Origin: Bacteroidota bacterium
GTDB lineage: Bacteria; Bacteroidota; Bacteroidia; NS11-12g; UBA955
NCBI GenBank assembly: GCA_025354385.1
Contig: JANXMZ010000037.1
Coordinates: forward strand, 1-59,363
Direction of reading: 5' to 3'
Length of the DNA stretch: 59,363 nucleotides
Part shown: positions 43,829 through 53,438 of the stretch, piece by piece
Position numbering within the stretch: position 1 is the stretch's first letter
How the letters are laid out: each line of letters begins with the position of its first letter
Program-made: the position numbers and the translations under genes
Notes under the pieces: generated by a model
Database searches by the model: none
Seen by the model: only the letters and a program-made list of their open reading frames with translations
Told to the model about the DNA's origin: nothing

Positions 43829-44731
43829 TTACATCATCTTTTGACGCTTTACCAAAAAAGGCATTAATATTTGGGCAAAATCCTTACGGGTATCTGCTTC
43901 TGCAAAATCAATTCGGTATTGTTGACATTTTAACTTTAAGGCAGCTCGGTAGGCATTCATTTGTTTTAAGTAATCTATTTTAACATCCTCGGGATACAAT
44001 TTTAATTCCTCGCCAGTTTCATTGTCTACAAACTTGTACGGACGATTTTCGAAATTAAAATCCAACTCGGAATTGCCGTCTGTGATATGAAATAAAATAA
44101 CTTCATGCTTTCTAAATTTCAAATGCTGAAGTGCATCAAAAAGTACATCATTGTCATTAATGTCATCAAACATATCACTAAAAACAACTACCAAACTTCT
44201 TCTGTGAATCTGTTCGGCAATCGTATTCAAAGTATTGGCAACATTGGTTTTGGTAAGCGTTGGTTTCATTTGTAATGCTTCTTGCAGCTTGTTTAAAATA
44301 AGTCGGTAATGGGCGCTGGAAGAGCGTACTTCGGTTTGTAATTGAATTTGCTCATCAAATAAAGTAAGTCCAAAGGCATCTCTTTGCTTTTTCATGAGGT
44401 TGGCTAAAACAGCAGAGGCAATGACACCGAAATTAATCTTTGATAAACTGCCTTCTGGATAAAACATGCTTGCAGAAGTATCAAGCACCAAGTGGCAGCG
44501 AAGATTGGTTTCTTCTTCGTAGCGCTTTACAAATAATTTATCTGTTCTGCCAAATAATTTCCAATCAATGTGGCGTGTGGATTCACCTTTGTTATAAATT
44601 TTGTGTTCGGCAAATTCAACCGAGAAACCGTGGAAGGGACTTCGGTGCAATCCAGTAATAAATCCCTCTACAACCTGCGAGGCTAGTAAATCAATATTGT
44701 CAAAAGCGGAAGCAGTTTCCTGTAATGTCAT
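43829..44731 (-). CDS. DUF58 domain (vWA-like) protein
   Basis: 300 aa. N-terminal DUF58 motif YNKGESTRHIDWKLFGRTDKLFVKRYEEE and a von Willebrand A-type fold with the MIDAS sequence DTSASM near residue 90. Such proteins usually sit with a MoxR ATPase and vWA proteins; none of those is adjacent here, so this copy is isolated. Near-leaderless start: the -7 element TAAATTTG at 44739-44746 lies 7 nt before the ATG. Confidence 0.9.
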   Translation of the reverse strand: MTLQETASAFDNIDLLASQVVEGFITGLHRSPFHGFSVEFAEHKIYNKGESTRHIDWKLFGRTDKLFVKRYEEETNLRCHLVLDTSASMFYPEGSLSKINFGVIASAVLANLMKKQRDAFGLTLFDEQIQLQTEVRSSSAHYRLILNKLQEALQMKPTLTKTNVANTLNTIAEQIHRRSLVVVFSDMFDDINDNDVLFDALQHLKFRKHEVILFHITDGNSELDFNFENRPYKFVDNETGEELKLYPEDVKIDYLKQMNAYRAALKLKCQQYRIDFAEADTRKDFAQILMPFLVKRQKMM

Positions 44732-44738
44732 GGATACA

Positions 44739-44746
44739 CAAATTTA
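44739..44746 (-). promoter_or_regulatory. -7 element TAAATTTG for the DUF58 gene
   Basis: Exact TAnnTTTG match on the minus strand, 7 nt from the ATG at 44731. Its upstream side overlaps the trxA terminator. Confidence 0.6.
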
Positions 44747-44749
44747 GAT

Positions 44750-44778
44750 AAAAAAAGCGGAAACTTACATTTCCGCTT
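44750..44778 (-). terminator. Terminator of trxA
   Basis: 9-bp stem AAGCGGAAA/TTTCCGCTT (44755-44763 / 44770-44778), loop 6 nt; read on the minus strand it is followed by a T run (A run at 44750-44756 on plus). It sits 22 nt after the trxA stop. Confidence 0.8.
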
Positions 44779-44799
44779 CTCAATTATGTTTCAATGATT

Positions 44800-45123
44800 T
44801 TAGGCAACCATTTGGGCATCGATTTTTTGTGCAATCATGTTTTTAGGCACGGCTCCTACAATTTTATCGACTACTTCACCACCTTTAAATACAAGGATGG
44901 TTGGGATACTGCGAATACCATATTTGGTAGCCACACCAGGATTCTCATCCACATTTAATTTGCCCACTAAAGCTTTGCCTTCGTATTCTGTTGCTAATTC
45001 TTCAACTAAAGGACCGATCATGCGGCAAGGTCCGCACCATTCTGCCCAAAAATCTACTAATACCGGTTTGTCTGAACCTAATACTTCAGAATCCCAACTT
45101 GCGTCTGTGAAATGTTTTGCCAT
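44800..45123 (-). CDS. trxA: Thioredoxin
   Basis: 107 aa with the active site WCGPCR at residues about 30-35, preceded by VLVDFWAEW, and cis-Pro region IRSIPTILVF. Complete classical thioredoxin. Promoter on the minus strand: -7 TAAATTTG at 45191-45198 with TTTG 18 nt further upstream, and a palindrome ATCAAATTTGAT at 45222-45233 upstream of the -33 box. Confidence 0.97.
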   Translation of the reverse strand: MAKHFTDASWDSEVLGSDKPVLVDFWAEWCGPCRMIGPLVEELATEYEGKALVGKLNVDENPGVATKYGIRSIPTILVFKGGEVVDKIVGAVPKNMIAQKIDAQMVA

Positions 45124-45190
45124 TGATTGTGTTGTTATTTGTTTATTATAATTTGATTATTCAAAAGAAGATTATTTTTTTATCACTCTA

Positions 45191-45233
45191 CAAATTTAAA
45201 ATCCACAAGTCGATATCAAACATCAAATTTGAT
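45191..45233 (-). promoter_or_regulatory. trxA promoter with upstream palindrome
   Basis: -7 TAAATTTG (45191-45198), -33 TTTG with N18 spacer, and a 12-nt perfect palindrome ATCAAATTTGAT (45222-45233) just upstream. The palindrome could bind a dimeric regulator; this is inferred. Confidence 0.5.
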
Positions 45234-45258
45234 TATTGACTTATAGAGACTTCAATGT

Positions 45259-47061
45259 TTATAAATTTTCTAATTCTGCTTGTATGAATTGATTTAATTT
45301 TTCTCCTTTTAACATTCCTTTGGAAAGTAAGGCTAAATTCAAGGCTTTTTCTGCTATTGGTTTTGCTACTTCACCTTCTGTTAGTATTTTTTTTGCTTTT
45401 GCATGGTTGGCATTGAGCACTGCATTATAGCTCATTGGCATATTTCCAAACATGTTAAAACCATTCATCTTGCTCATTTCTCTCATTCTTCTGTCGTATT
45501 CACTTTCTGTAATGGTTATCAACGCATCCTCAGGATTTAAATTTTCTGTTATGAATTTTAAATCAGATTGGTGATTAGTGCCTTCAAAAATACTCACCAA
45601 TTGCTTGCATTCGTCTTCATTTAGCAAAGCAATATTAGTAGTTTCCTGAGGAATCAATCTGTCCACAGCATCAGCATCTACGCGCTTGCATTGTAGTTTT
45701 TCATTATGCTGTTCAAGATAACCAGTAAAATGACTATCCAAAGGTCCTTCTAATTTTATAACCTTATAACCTTTATTTGTTGCAGCTTTTATGTAACTAT
45801 ATTCTTCGTTTGAATGATTCGTGTATAGTAAAACCGTGTTACCATCTTTATCTGTTTGTGTAGTTTTAATATCAGTAACAAAATCGGAAATAGTTGCAAA
45901 CTTGGGCTCGGTAGTCTCCAATAAACAAAAGTCTTTCGCTTTCTCAGCAAATTTCTCATCACTTAACATACCATATTTTACAAATAAATCAATGTTGGGC
46001 CATTTGGCTTCAAAATCTTCTCTATTCGCTTTAAATAAATCAGATAATTTATCGGCTACTTTTTTAGTAATATGAGAAGTAATTTTTTTAACATTGCTAT
46101 CGCTTTGTAAACTGCTTCTTGAAACGTTTAATGGAATATCTGGAGAATCTATAACACCGTGCAACAACATTAAAAATTCAGGTAAAATATCTTTTACATT
46201 ATCGGTTACAAATACTTGATTACTGTATAGTTGCACCTTGTGCTTTTCAGCTTCTATTGCACTATCTACCTTAGGAAAATAGAGTATGCCGGTTAAATTG
46301 AATGGGTAATCTACATTGATATGGATCCAAAACAAAGGTGCTTGAGAGAAAGGGTAAAGCGTTTGGTAAAATTTGATGTAATCCTCATCTTTTAAATCAG
46401 TAGGCTTATTCAACCAAAGTGGTTTTTCTTCGTTAATTATTTTGCCGTCAAACTCAATGGCTACCGGTAAAAATTTACAGTACTTGGTAAGCAATTGAGA
46501 TATTTTATGTTTCTCCGCAAATTCATGACTGTCTTCTGCTAGATGAAGAATGATGTCTGTACCTCTTTCTGTTCGGCTGCCCTTGGTAATTGTAAACTGG
46601 GTGCTCCCATCACAAGTCCAATGGGCTGGCTCAGCACCATCTTTATATGAGAGTGTATTAATTTCAACATTAGAAGCTACCATAAAGGCCGAATAAAAAC
46701 CAAGTCCAAAATGCCCAATAACATTTGCATCCGCTTTGTCTTTATACATTTTCACAAATTCCTCTGCTCCAGAAAAAGCCAGTTGATTGATGTATTTTTC
46801 AATTTCTTCTTCGGTCATACCAATACCATTATCACTAATGGTAAGTGTTTTAGCAGTTTCATCGAGTGTAATACTAATTTTAAATTCGCCTGTTTCACCT
46901 TTGAATTCACCCACACTGGCTAAAGTTTTTAATTTGTTACATGCATCTGTTGCATTCGAAACAAGTTCGCGCAAAAATATTTCATGATCACTGTAAAGAA
47001 ACTTTTTGATGATAGGGAAAATATTTTCTGTATTGACGGATATACTACCTGTTTTACTCAT
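45259..47061 (-). CDS. htpG: Hsp90-family chaperone HtpG
   Basis: 600 aa ATP-dependent chaperone. GHKL ATPase motifs are present: ELVSNATDA near residue 33, DNGIGMT near residue 77 and GHFGLGFYS near residue 115. Length is typical of Bacteroidota HtpG. Divergent from the ElyC-like gene at 47150. Confidence 0.97.
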   Translation of the reverse strand: MSKTGSISVNTENIFPIIKKFLYSDHEIFLRELVSNATDACNKLKTLASVGEFKGETGEFKISITLDETAKTLTISDNGIGMTEEEIEKYINQLAFSGAEEFVKMYKDKADANVIGHFGLGFYSAFMVASNVEINTLSYKDGAEPAHWTCDGSTQFTITKGSRTERGTDIILHLAEDSHEFAEKHKISQLLTKYCKFLPVAIEFDGKIINEEKPLWLNKPTDLKDEDYIKFYQTLYPFSQAPLFWIHINVDYPFNLTGILYFPKVDSAIEAEKHKVQLYSNQVFVTDNVKDILPEFLMLLHGVIDSPDIPLNVSRSSLQSDSNVKKITSHITKKVADKLSDLFKANREDFEAKWPNIDLFVKYGMLSDEKFAEKAKDFCLLETTEPKFATISDFVTDIKTTQTDKDGNTVLLYTNHSNEEYSYIKAATNKGYKVIKLEGPLDSHFTGYLEQHNEKLQCKRVDADAVDRLIPQETTNIALLNEDECKQLVSIFEGTNHQSDLKFITENLNPEDALITITESEYDRRMREMSKMNGFNMFGNMPMSYNAVLNANHAKAKKILTEGEVAKPIAEKALNLALLSKGMLKGEKLNQFIQAELENL

Positions 47062-47123
47062 ATAAGATTATTTGAATTGTTTAATTCCAAGAGGTCAAAA
47101 ATTAATCCAATCAATTAATTCAG

Positions 47124-47131
47124 TAATTTTG
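47124..47131 (+). promoter_or_regulatory. -7 element TAATTTTG for the ElyC-like gene
   Basis: Exact TAnnTTTG match, 18 nt before the ATG at 47150. No -33 box at standard distance. Confidence 0.5.
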
Positions 47132-47149
47132 GCATATTTGCAGACAAAA

Positions 47150-47905
47150 ATGTTTTTTATACTGTCAAAAATATTGCTATTTCTCATCAAGCCTTTGGTT
47201 TGGGTTGTTTTTATCCTCTTTCGTGGAATTTTTACCAAAGATGAATCAAAACGAAAAAGAAGGCTAATTATAGCAAGTATTTTATTGTATTTTTTTTCAA
47301 ATGGTTTTTTGGTGAATGAGGCCTTAAGATTATACGAAAGTAAAGGTACTCAACAATTGGATTCAACTTATAAAGTAGGAATTGTTTTAGGCGGCTTTTC
47401 TTCCAGAGATATCAATACTGGTAAAACAGTTTTTTACGAATCAAGCGATCGTTTTTTACAGGCATTGAAACTTTATAATGAAGGGAAAATTAAGAAAATT
47501 ATGATTAGCAGTGGTAGTGCCAGCGTAATTAATCAAACGACTAAAGAAGCCGATGCAGTTCACGAATATTTAAACACCATTCATGTGCCCGATTCGGATA
47601 TTATAATTGAAAATAAAAGTCGAAATACTTCAGAGAATGCCAAGTACAGTTTAAAAATACTCGACTCATTGGGCATTAAATCAGGTATATTAGTAATTAG
47701 TAGTGCATGGCATTTACCTAGAGCAAAATTATGTTTTAACAAAAGGGAAGGGATTCATTATTTTGCAACCAATTTTTACAGCATACCCATTCGCGATTAT
47801 TCGCCTGATAATTTATTAATCCCCTCTGCCGAGGCACTTTCAAAGCTGGAGTATTTAATTAAAGAATGGGTGGGGTATATGGTGTATTGGGTGAAAGAAA
47901 AATAA
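47150..47905 (+). CDS. DUF218 (ElyC/SanA/YdcF-like) envelope protein
   Basis: 251 aa. One or two hydrophobic segments near the N-terminus, then the DUF218 domain with VGIVLGGFSS near residue 75, IMISSGSASV, IIENKSRNTSENAKYS and ISSAWHLPRA, the conserved core of the ElyC/SanA family. These proteins affect envelope integrity and peptidoglycan synthesis; a direct reaction is unknown. The ATG at 47150 gives the anchor; the frame extends further left. Confidence 0.85.
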   Translation: MFFILSKILLFLIKPLVWVVFILFRGIFTKDESKRKRRLIIASILLYFFSNGFLVNEALRLYESKGTQQLDSTYKVGIVLGGFSSRDINTGKTVFYESSDRFLQALKLYNEGKIKKIMISSGSASVINQTTKEADAVHEYLNTIHVPDSDIIIENKSRNTSENAKYSLKILDSLGIKSGILVISSAWHLPRAKLCFNKREGIHYFATNFYSIPIRDYSPDNLLIPSAEALSKLEYLIKEWVGYMVYWVKEK

Positions 47906-47908
47906 AGC

Positions 47909-48451
47909 TTACTTATATTTTTTCTTAACATATTTCACAAGAATGTACATATCGCGTTTCCATTTTCCAAAATGATTGAATGAATTGAACATGTAATCTA
48001 CCATTTCTATATCATTTTTTGGTACCCTTTTATGTTTTTCCACAAATTTTTCCTCAATATTATCCATGTACATTTTAAAATCCAACATGCATTCAAACCA
48101 GTTTCTGAATATGGCATAATTGGTATTTGTAGATGAAATAGCATAAGTTCTTCTGCTCCTAGGATAACGCATTCCACAGAGGTTATAATGGTTAGTTGAA
48201 AGCCAGCTATAGTGACCTGTATTCCCGCTCTCTTCTATTTTTATCGCTAAAAACAAATCATGCCATTTACCCATGTACTTTTTAGCTACCATATGAAGCA
48301 CAACAACGTCGGGCACTACTTTTAAGTCGAGCCCTCTCAAAACATCTGTTGTATCGGTTATTGCTACACTTGAGTCACCGGGAGTTAAAGCTTTGGCAAT
48401 ACAAGTGTTTGCTAGTATCAACCAGATTATTAAAAACTGTTTTAACTGCAA
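47909..48451 (-). CDS. Glucosaminidase-domain (FlgJ-like) protein
   Basis: 180 aa secreted protein with signal (LANTCIAKA). Contains the glucosaminidase fold: the likely catalytic Glu in AIKIEESGN, and NHYNLCGMRYPRSRRTYAI. Probably cleaves peptidoglycan, needed for cell wall turnover. The start is a TTG at 48451, since no ATG lies near; the -7 element TAAATTTG at 48462-48469 supports it. 3 nt separate it from the convergent ElyC gene. Confidence 0.85.
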   Translation of the reverse strand: MQLKQFLIIWLILANTCIAKALTPGDSSVAITDTTDVLRGLDLKVVPDVVVLHMVAKKYMGKWHDLFLAIKIEESGNTGHYSWLSTNHYNLCGMRYPRSRRTYAISSTNTNYAIFRNWFECMLDFKMYMDNIEEKFVEKHKRVPKNDIEMVDYMFNSFNHFGKWKRDMYILVKYVKKKYK

Positions 48452-48461
48452 AATGTAAAAT

Positions 48462-48469
48462 CAAATTTA
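48462..48469 (-). promoter_or_regulatory. -7 element TAAATTTG for the glucosaminidase gene
   Basis: Exact TAnnTTTG match on the minus strand, 10 nt before the TTG start at 48451, so it also supports that start. Confidence 0.6.
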
Positions 48470-48547
48470 AGCCAATACTGTTTATGGTTTTCCACAAATT
48501 ATATTTAAATATCGATTTGATTCTTTTATGGGCTTGAAAATATCAAC

Positions 48548-48555
48548 TATATTTG
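48548..48555 (+). promoter_or_regulatory. -7 element TATATTTG for the TonB receptor gene
   Basis: Exact TAnnTTTG match, 16 nt before the ATG at 48572. Confidence 0.55.
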
Positions 48556-48571
48556 AATCTTCAATTCAAAT

Positions 48572-51073
48572 ATGTTGTTCAAAAGATTATATTTAGCAGG
48601 GTTATTAACAATGCTTATGTCGATAGGCCAGTTAAGTGGACAAAGTTTTACTGTTTCGGGTTTTATCATCAATCAATATTCTGGCGAAGTATTAGTGGGT
48701 GCCTATGTTTTTTGCCCTCAAACTGGTTCAGGTACGGTGACTAATAATTCCGGCTATTATGCGCTTAGTTTGCCTTACGGTACCAAAAACATAATGTATC
48801 TTAAAGATGGCTTTGCTGCTAAAATAGACACCACAGCAATCAATAGAAATAAACACAGAGATATTCATTTACGCGAGTTAGATGAATACGAAAGACAAAT
48901 TGATCCATTTGAAAATGTGAAATCAAAGGCAAAAATTAAGGTTGAAGATGATGATGTTGATAGTGCCGATAATGTAAAAGTCAAAAAAGTTGAAATAAAA
49001 AATACCAAAGCGGTGGATGAATTAATACGCCTAGCGCTTTCTCGCAACATTAAAATTATGGATAGAATTGAAAATGGTATTTTGGAAATTCCAGGTTTGC
49101 AAATTAGCAACATGCCAAGTTTGGTTGGTGAAGTTGATGTTATTCGCGGGCTTAAATTTTTACCAGGAGCGATGCCTGGTACCGAACTAACAAATGGCTT
49201 ATATGTTAGAGGTGGTGGACAAGATCAAAACTTGGTGTTATTGGATGGAACTGCAGTGTATAATATGAATCATCTTTTTGGGTTTTATTCCATTTTTAAT
49301 TCCGATGGTATTAACAGTATTAACTTAACCAAAAGTGGCTTCTCTTCCAAATATGGCGGACGCTTATCTGCCATTACAGATATCACAATGAAGGAGGGAA
49401 ATGCAAAAGGTTTTTCTGGTGTTGTTTCCAATAGTTTAATGGCACTTCGATTGGAGTTAAATGGACCTCTATCTAGAGATGGCAAAACGACTTTTGCATT
49501 TGCAGGTCGCAGATCTTACCTAGATTGGTTTACAAGATTGGGCAATAATTCAAACAATAAATTCTGGTATACCTTGTACGATTTGAATGCTAAAGTTTGC
49601 CATCGATTCAGCGAAAAAAGTAAATTGATTTTTAATGTTTTTAGTTGTCGAGATAGATTGTATTTGCTTGCAACCGATTCGACCGTAAGAAACGGAAATG
49701 TTAATAAAACAACCATCGGTCAGGACTTAAGTTGGGGGAATTTTATTGCTTCTGTTAGATGGAATAAAGTTATAAATCAACAATTGTTTTCATCTTTCAG
49801 TGGCAGCTTTTCTCAATATAAAAACAAAAATAATTTTATTTTCGGAAATAGTATTGATACAAGTAATGGTGTTACTCAATCAAGTTATAATAGCAGTTAT
49901 TATAATTTAATCAGAGATTTTACCGCCCGTGCCGATTTTGATTATATTGCCAATAAAAGTAATACCTTTCATTTTGGAGCCTCAACCTGTATACGTGGGT
50001 TTGTTCCAGGCACTTTTAATATTCAATACAGTGTTAATAAAGTTAATCAATTGGATACCAATATTGGTAGTAAAAGGGTTTTGGTTGGTAACGAGTATTC
50101 AGCCTATTTTGAAGATGAAATACGGATTAATTTTAATACCAAACTTTCTGTTGGTGGCCGATTCGTAAATTACAATTATCAACAGAAAAATTTTATTTTC
50201 ATAGAACCTCGTATCTCATTAAATTCTAAAATAAACAATAAATATGCGTTAAAGGCCAGTTATACAGTAATGAATCAAAATCTACATTCTTTGGAAAATA
50301 ATTTTTCATCGTACATTACGGATAGATGGGTGCCAGCAACTTCGAAAATTGCCCCTCAAAGATCGCAGCAATTTTCATTGGGTATTTCCAAACCTTTGAA
50401 AAATAATTTGGAATTATCCGTGGATGGTTATTATAAATATTTAAGCAGAGTTTTAGAAATAAAAGAAGGTGTTTCTTTTCGTGATGACCCAACAGATAGA
50501 AATTGGGAAGATAAAGTAGTAATGGGCAAAGGTTGGTGTTATGGCATAGAAACATTCTTGCACAAAAAACGTGGTGATTTAAATGGCTGGATAAGTTATA
50601 CGCTTTCCTGGGCTAAGCGAAATGCACCTGATGTAAACAGAGGTCAAACTTATTTCTACCAATTCGACAGAAGGCACTATATCAATATCGTGGCACAGCA
50701 AAAAATTGATGACCAACATGATTTTTCTATTAATATGGTTTTCTCCACAGGAAATGTGCAGTCATTACCCATCGGTAAATACAGAGATATCAATGGCAAT
50801 ATTGTATATGATTATACAGCCAAAAATAATTACAGATTGTCTAATACGTTCAGAATTGACGTAGGTTTTAAAAGAATTCGCAATCGCACATGGGGCAAGG
50901 AATCTGGGTATAATATTTCTATCTACAACTTATTCGCCAGAAATAATCCTGCTTATGTTTATATTCTAAATTCTCCTAAAGGCACTACAACAACCAATAC
51001 CCCATCACCAACAGCTTATCAGCGTACATTTCTTGGTTTTATTCCTGGCATAACCTATTACACTAAATTCTAA
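48572..51073 (+). CDS. TonB-dependent outer membrane receptor
   Basis: 833 aa. Signal (ends LSGQ), a carboxypeptidase-regulatory-like domain (VSGFIINQYSGEVLVGAYVF, residues about 28-110), an acidic linker, a plug domain (NGLYVRGGGQDQNLVLLDGTAVYN near residue 215) and a beta-barrel rich in Tyr/Asn. Substrate unknown. It is followed after 3 nt by a DUF4249 lipoprotein; the pair is a recurring Bacteroidota uptake module, similar in logic to SusC/SusD. Confidence 0.92.
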   Translation: MLFKRLYLAGLLTMLMSIGQLSGQSFTVSGFIINQYSGEVLVGAYVFCPQTGSGTVTNNSGYYALSLPYGTKNIMYLKDGFAAKIDTTAINRNKHRDIHLRELDEYERQIDPFENVKSKAKIKVEDDDVDSADNVKVKKVEIKNTKAVDELIRLALSRNIKIMDRIENGILEIPGLQISNMPSLVGEVDVIRGLKFLPGAMPGTELTNGLYVRGGGQDQNLVLLDGTAVYNMNHLFGFYSIFNSDGINSINLTKSGFSSKYGGRLSAITDITMKEGNAKGFSGVVSNSLMALRLELNGPLSRDGKTTFAFAGRRSYLDWFTRLGNNSNNKFWYTLYDLNAKVCHRFSEKSKLIFNVFSCRDRLYLLATDSTVRNGNVNKTTIGQDLSWGNFIASVRWNKVINQQLFSSFSGSFSQYKNKNNFIFGNSIDTSNGVTQSSYNSSYYNLIRDFTARADFDYIANKSNTFHFGASTCIRGFVPGTFNIQYSVNKVNQLDTNIGSKRVLVGNEYSAYFEDEIRINFNTKLSVGGRFVNYNYQQKNFIFIEPRISLNSKINNKYALKASYTVMNQNLHSLENNFSSYITDRWVPATSKIAPQRSQQFSLGISKPLKNNLELSVDGYYKYLSRVLEIKEGVSFRDDPTDRNWEDKVVMGKGWCYGIETFLHKKRGDLNGWISYTLSWAKRNAPDVNRGQTYFYQFDRRHYINIVAQQKIDDQHDFSINMVFSTGNVQSLPIGKYRDINGNIVYDYTAKNNYRLSNTFRIDVGFKRIRNRTWGKESGYNISIYNLFARNNPAYVYILNSPKGTTTTNTPSPTAYQRTFLGFIPGITYYTKF

Positions 51074-51076
51074 AAT

Positions 51077-51934
51077 ATGAAATCATTAAACTATATACCT
51101 TTTGTTTTGATCTTTGTTTTCATTTTTGCCTCTTGCGAAAAGGTTGTAAATTTAGATTTACCAGCTTATTCCTCCAAGGTGGTAGTGAATGGCGAATTCA
51201 ATACCAATTCAACTATTAAATTAGAAATCAGTAGAAGTATTCCGATATTAAATGTTGCGGATTCCACAGGATACCTTTTGCAGGATGCCAGTGCAAAATT
51301 ATATGAGAACAATATTTTTATAGGAAATTTAACTTTTTTCAATGGTTTTTACACCCTCAATTACAAACCAGTTCAAGGTAAAAAATACAAAGTGGATATT
51401 ACAAGAAAGGACTTTCCATCGGCCTATGCAGATATTGAAATCCCCGCTAATATTGTTTCAAATGCTGTATTTAAAGATTCTGTAAGCTTTGATAAAACAG
51501 GTTACCCAGTTGGTCAGATAACCCTAAATTTTAAGGATAATGTAGCTACCAATAATTATTATGAAATTTTGATTCGTTATTATGCTGCAAGTATTCAACA
51601 ATGGTTTCCATTGGAAATTGCTTCGAATGACATTGTTTTTGCCAATAATGAAAAATTAGATAATGGTGCTTATGTGTTTAGCGATGTTTCTTTTAATGGT
51701 CAAAACAAAACACTTGATATTCCTGTAGGATTTGGCACTGCTACTGGCACTCCTAAATTTGAGGTAAGTATTAAAACCTTTTCAGAGGACTATTACCGAT
51801 ATCTTAAACAAGTAAGAGATTACAATAAATCATCTGGCTTATTCGTTTCCGATCCTGTTATATTAAGATCTAATGTGAACAATGGATTAGGAATGGTTGG
51901 AGGCGTATTTAATGCCAAAGATACCATTCGTTAG
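51077..51934 (+). CDS. DUF4249 lipoprotein
   Basis: 285 aa with lipobox FASC (Cys20) and the DUF4249 pattern: KVVNLDLPAYSSKVVVNGEF at the start and YRYLKQVRDYN near residue 240. Paired with the preceding TonB receptor (gap 3 nt). Likely the surface-side lipoprotein partner. Confidence 0.9.
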   Translation: MKSLNYIPFVLIFVFIFASCEKVVNLDLPAYSSKVVVNGEFNTNSTIKLEISRSIPILNVADSTGYLLQDASAKLYENNIFIGNLTFFNGFYTLNYKPVQGKKYKVDITRKDFPSAYADIEIPANIVSNAVFKDSVSFDKTGYPVGQITLNFKDNVATNNYYEILIRYYAASIQQWFPLEIASNDIVFANNEKLDNGAYVFSDVSFNGQNKTLDIPVGFGTATGTPKFEVSIKTFSEDYYRYLKQVRDYNKSSGLFVSDPVILRSNVNNGLGMVGGVFNAKDTIR

Positions 51935-51943
51935 TGTTGGTAT

Positions 51944-52438
51944 TTATTTGCAAATATCACCCGCTTTTCTACCGCCACCATCTAATGGCATTCCACCAAT
52001 TTTCACCTTTCTTAATTCAGCATTGTAAATGGTAATGCGTTCATTTATAATTTTACCTTCCGCAGTTTCGTTACTTTCTTTTGGCTTCGAACTTCCAAAG
52101 CCTACACAAAATAAACGGCCGCAATCAATCCCATTATTCTCTAACCATTTTCCTACTGCCAAAGACCTTTTTTCTGATAAAGCTTGATTGTTTGATTCGG
52201 TGCCGACATTGTTGGTATGACCTTCTATTCTTATTACTGTTATAAACGGTTTATCATTCAAATAGTTCTTGATATAAACAAGTGCCGAATCGCTTGAAGG
52301 TAATAATTCTGCAGTGCCAGTTTTAAATTGAATGGGCGAAGGCAAAATCAGTTCATTGTTTTCGATTTTATAACTATTGGAGTGAATTGAAAATGCAAAA
52401 AGAAATAAAATGCATGCAAAAGGAAGAATTTTTTTCAT
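51944..52438 (-). CDS. Small OmpA-family protein
   Basis: 164 aa. Signal peptide, then the OmpA-like peptidoglycan-binding domain: IRIEGHTNNVGTE near residue 75, LSEKRSLAVGKWL, FGSSKPKESNETAEGK and the final NERITIYN. Probably an anchor to the cell wall. Near-leaderless start with -7 element TAAATTTG at 52449-52456, and -33 TTTG 19 nt away. Confidence 0.88.
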   Translation of the reverse strand: MKKILPFACILFLFAFSIHSNSYKIENNELILPSPIQFKTGTAELLPSSDSALVYIKNYLNDKPFITVIRIEGHTNNVGTESNNQALSEKRSLAVGKWLENNGIDCGRLFCVGFGSSKPKESNETAEGKIINERITIYNAELRKVKIGGMPLDGGGRKAGDICK

Positions 52439-52448
52439 AAATGTAAAA

Positions 52449-52456
52449 CAAATTTA
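52449..52456 (-). promoter_or_regulatory. TTTG-N19-TAAATTTG promoter of the OmpA-family gene
   Basis: Exact -7 on the minus strand, with CAAA at 52476-52479 giving the -33 TTTG and a 19-nt spacer. One of the cleanest promoters in the window. Confidence 0.75.
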
Positions 52457-52487
52457 GGTGATGTATATTAAAAAGCAAAGTATAAAC

Positions 52488-53438
52488 TTACTCTTCTCTG
52501 CCCTTTAATTTTTCCTTGCTATTTTCTTCATCAATAGCATCTTCTGCATTTGCTGGAATTACATCCGTTTTAAGTTCTGTAAGGTCTGGCTGCCCGGCAT
52601 TAACCCAACAAGTATACCATAAACCACCTAGTAGAAGAATAGATGATCTCATGCGGTCTTCCACCATTGTGCCAACTGCTTGCTGATAGGCCTCACTGAA
52701 TTCTTTGGAATAAACCTTTATAGTTGTATTGCCTTTCTTCTCGAATGTGTATTTTTTAGAAGGTTTAAAATGTTTGGAAACTTTTTTTTCCATTGCAAGT
52801 ACACTGTCTACTAAACCATAACTTTCTTCATAGGCTTTCCATGTCGATTTTACAGGATAATCGCAATAGACAGCAACACCTGTAAACAAATCGTACTCAC
52901 GATTGAATAATTCGGGTAAACGACTTTCCCATAATCCATGGATACCAACTTGATTAGTTTTCTGACCATTATAATTAGAGGTAGCATGCAAGGGTACATG
53001 GCAATCGCCAACATAATGACCAAGGTCTGCACTTAATTTAAGTATCTGGGTAATATCCTTAGTTTTAAAAGCTTCAGTCAATCTGTACATCATTGTTTGA
53101 ATATGCCAGGGAACAATACCGTGTGCTTTAACAGTATCTTCTCCGTATTTTAAACAGGCTTCTTTGTAATAAAATGGAATGGTATCTATAGGAAGTGCGC
53201 GTTCGTAAAAGTCGCCATCTAAATAATGTCTGCAAGCTTCATCTTCAATGAGGTACCTGCGTTTATCTGCATCTACTGCATGTAATATAATATAAGCTGC
53301 ATTATTTTTATAAAAGGCAAACAAAGGCTTAGGTAGGGTATAAATTGCAATTTCATTTATTTTCTTGTGCCCATAAAAACCCCAAGCACCTAGTTCAAGG
53401 GTTAGAAAAGCAAAAAGAAAAAAGAAGATTGCACGCAT
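52488..53438 (-). CDS. S1/P1-nuclease / phospholipase C-fold zinc enzyme
   Basis: 316 aa secreted (signal to about ELGA). Histidine- and Trp-rich motifs of the zinc-dependent S1/P1 fold: mature N-terminus WGFYGHKKIN, PWHIQTMMYR, and LGHYVGDCHVPLHATSNYNGQ followed by GIHGLWESRLPE. Expected to bind three zinc ions and act on nucleic acid or phosphoesters; substrate not decided. Last gene of a leftward operon: its ATG overlaps the purN stop by 1 nt. Confidence 0.85.
   Translation of the reverse strand: MRAIFFFLFAFLTLELGAWGFYGHKKINEIAIYTLPKPLFAFYKNNAAYIILHAVDADKRRYLIEDEACRHYLDGDFYERALPIDTIPFYYKEACLKYGEDTVKAHGIVPWHIQTMMYRLTEAFKTKDITQILKLSADLGHYVGDCHVPLHATSNYNGQKTNQVGIHGLWESRLPELFNREYDLFTGVAVYCDYPVKSTWKAYEESYGLVDSVLAMEKKVSKHFKPSKKYTFEKKGNTTIKVYSKEFSEAYQQAVGTMVEDRMRSSILLLGGLWYTCWVNAGQPDLTELKTDVIPANAEDAIDEENSKEKLKGREE

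Noticed and set aside
51934..51965. Inverted-repeat-like sequence between DUF4249 and the OmpA-family gene
   Set aside because: Pairing is short and imperfect; not counted as a terminator.
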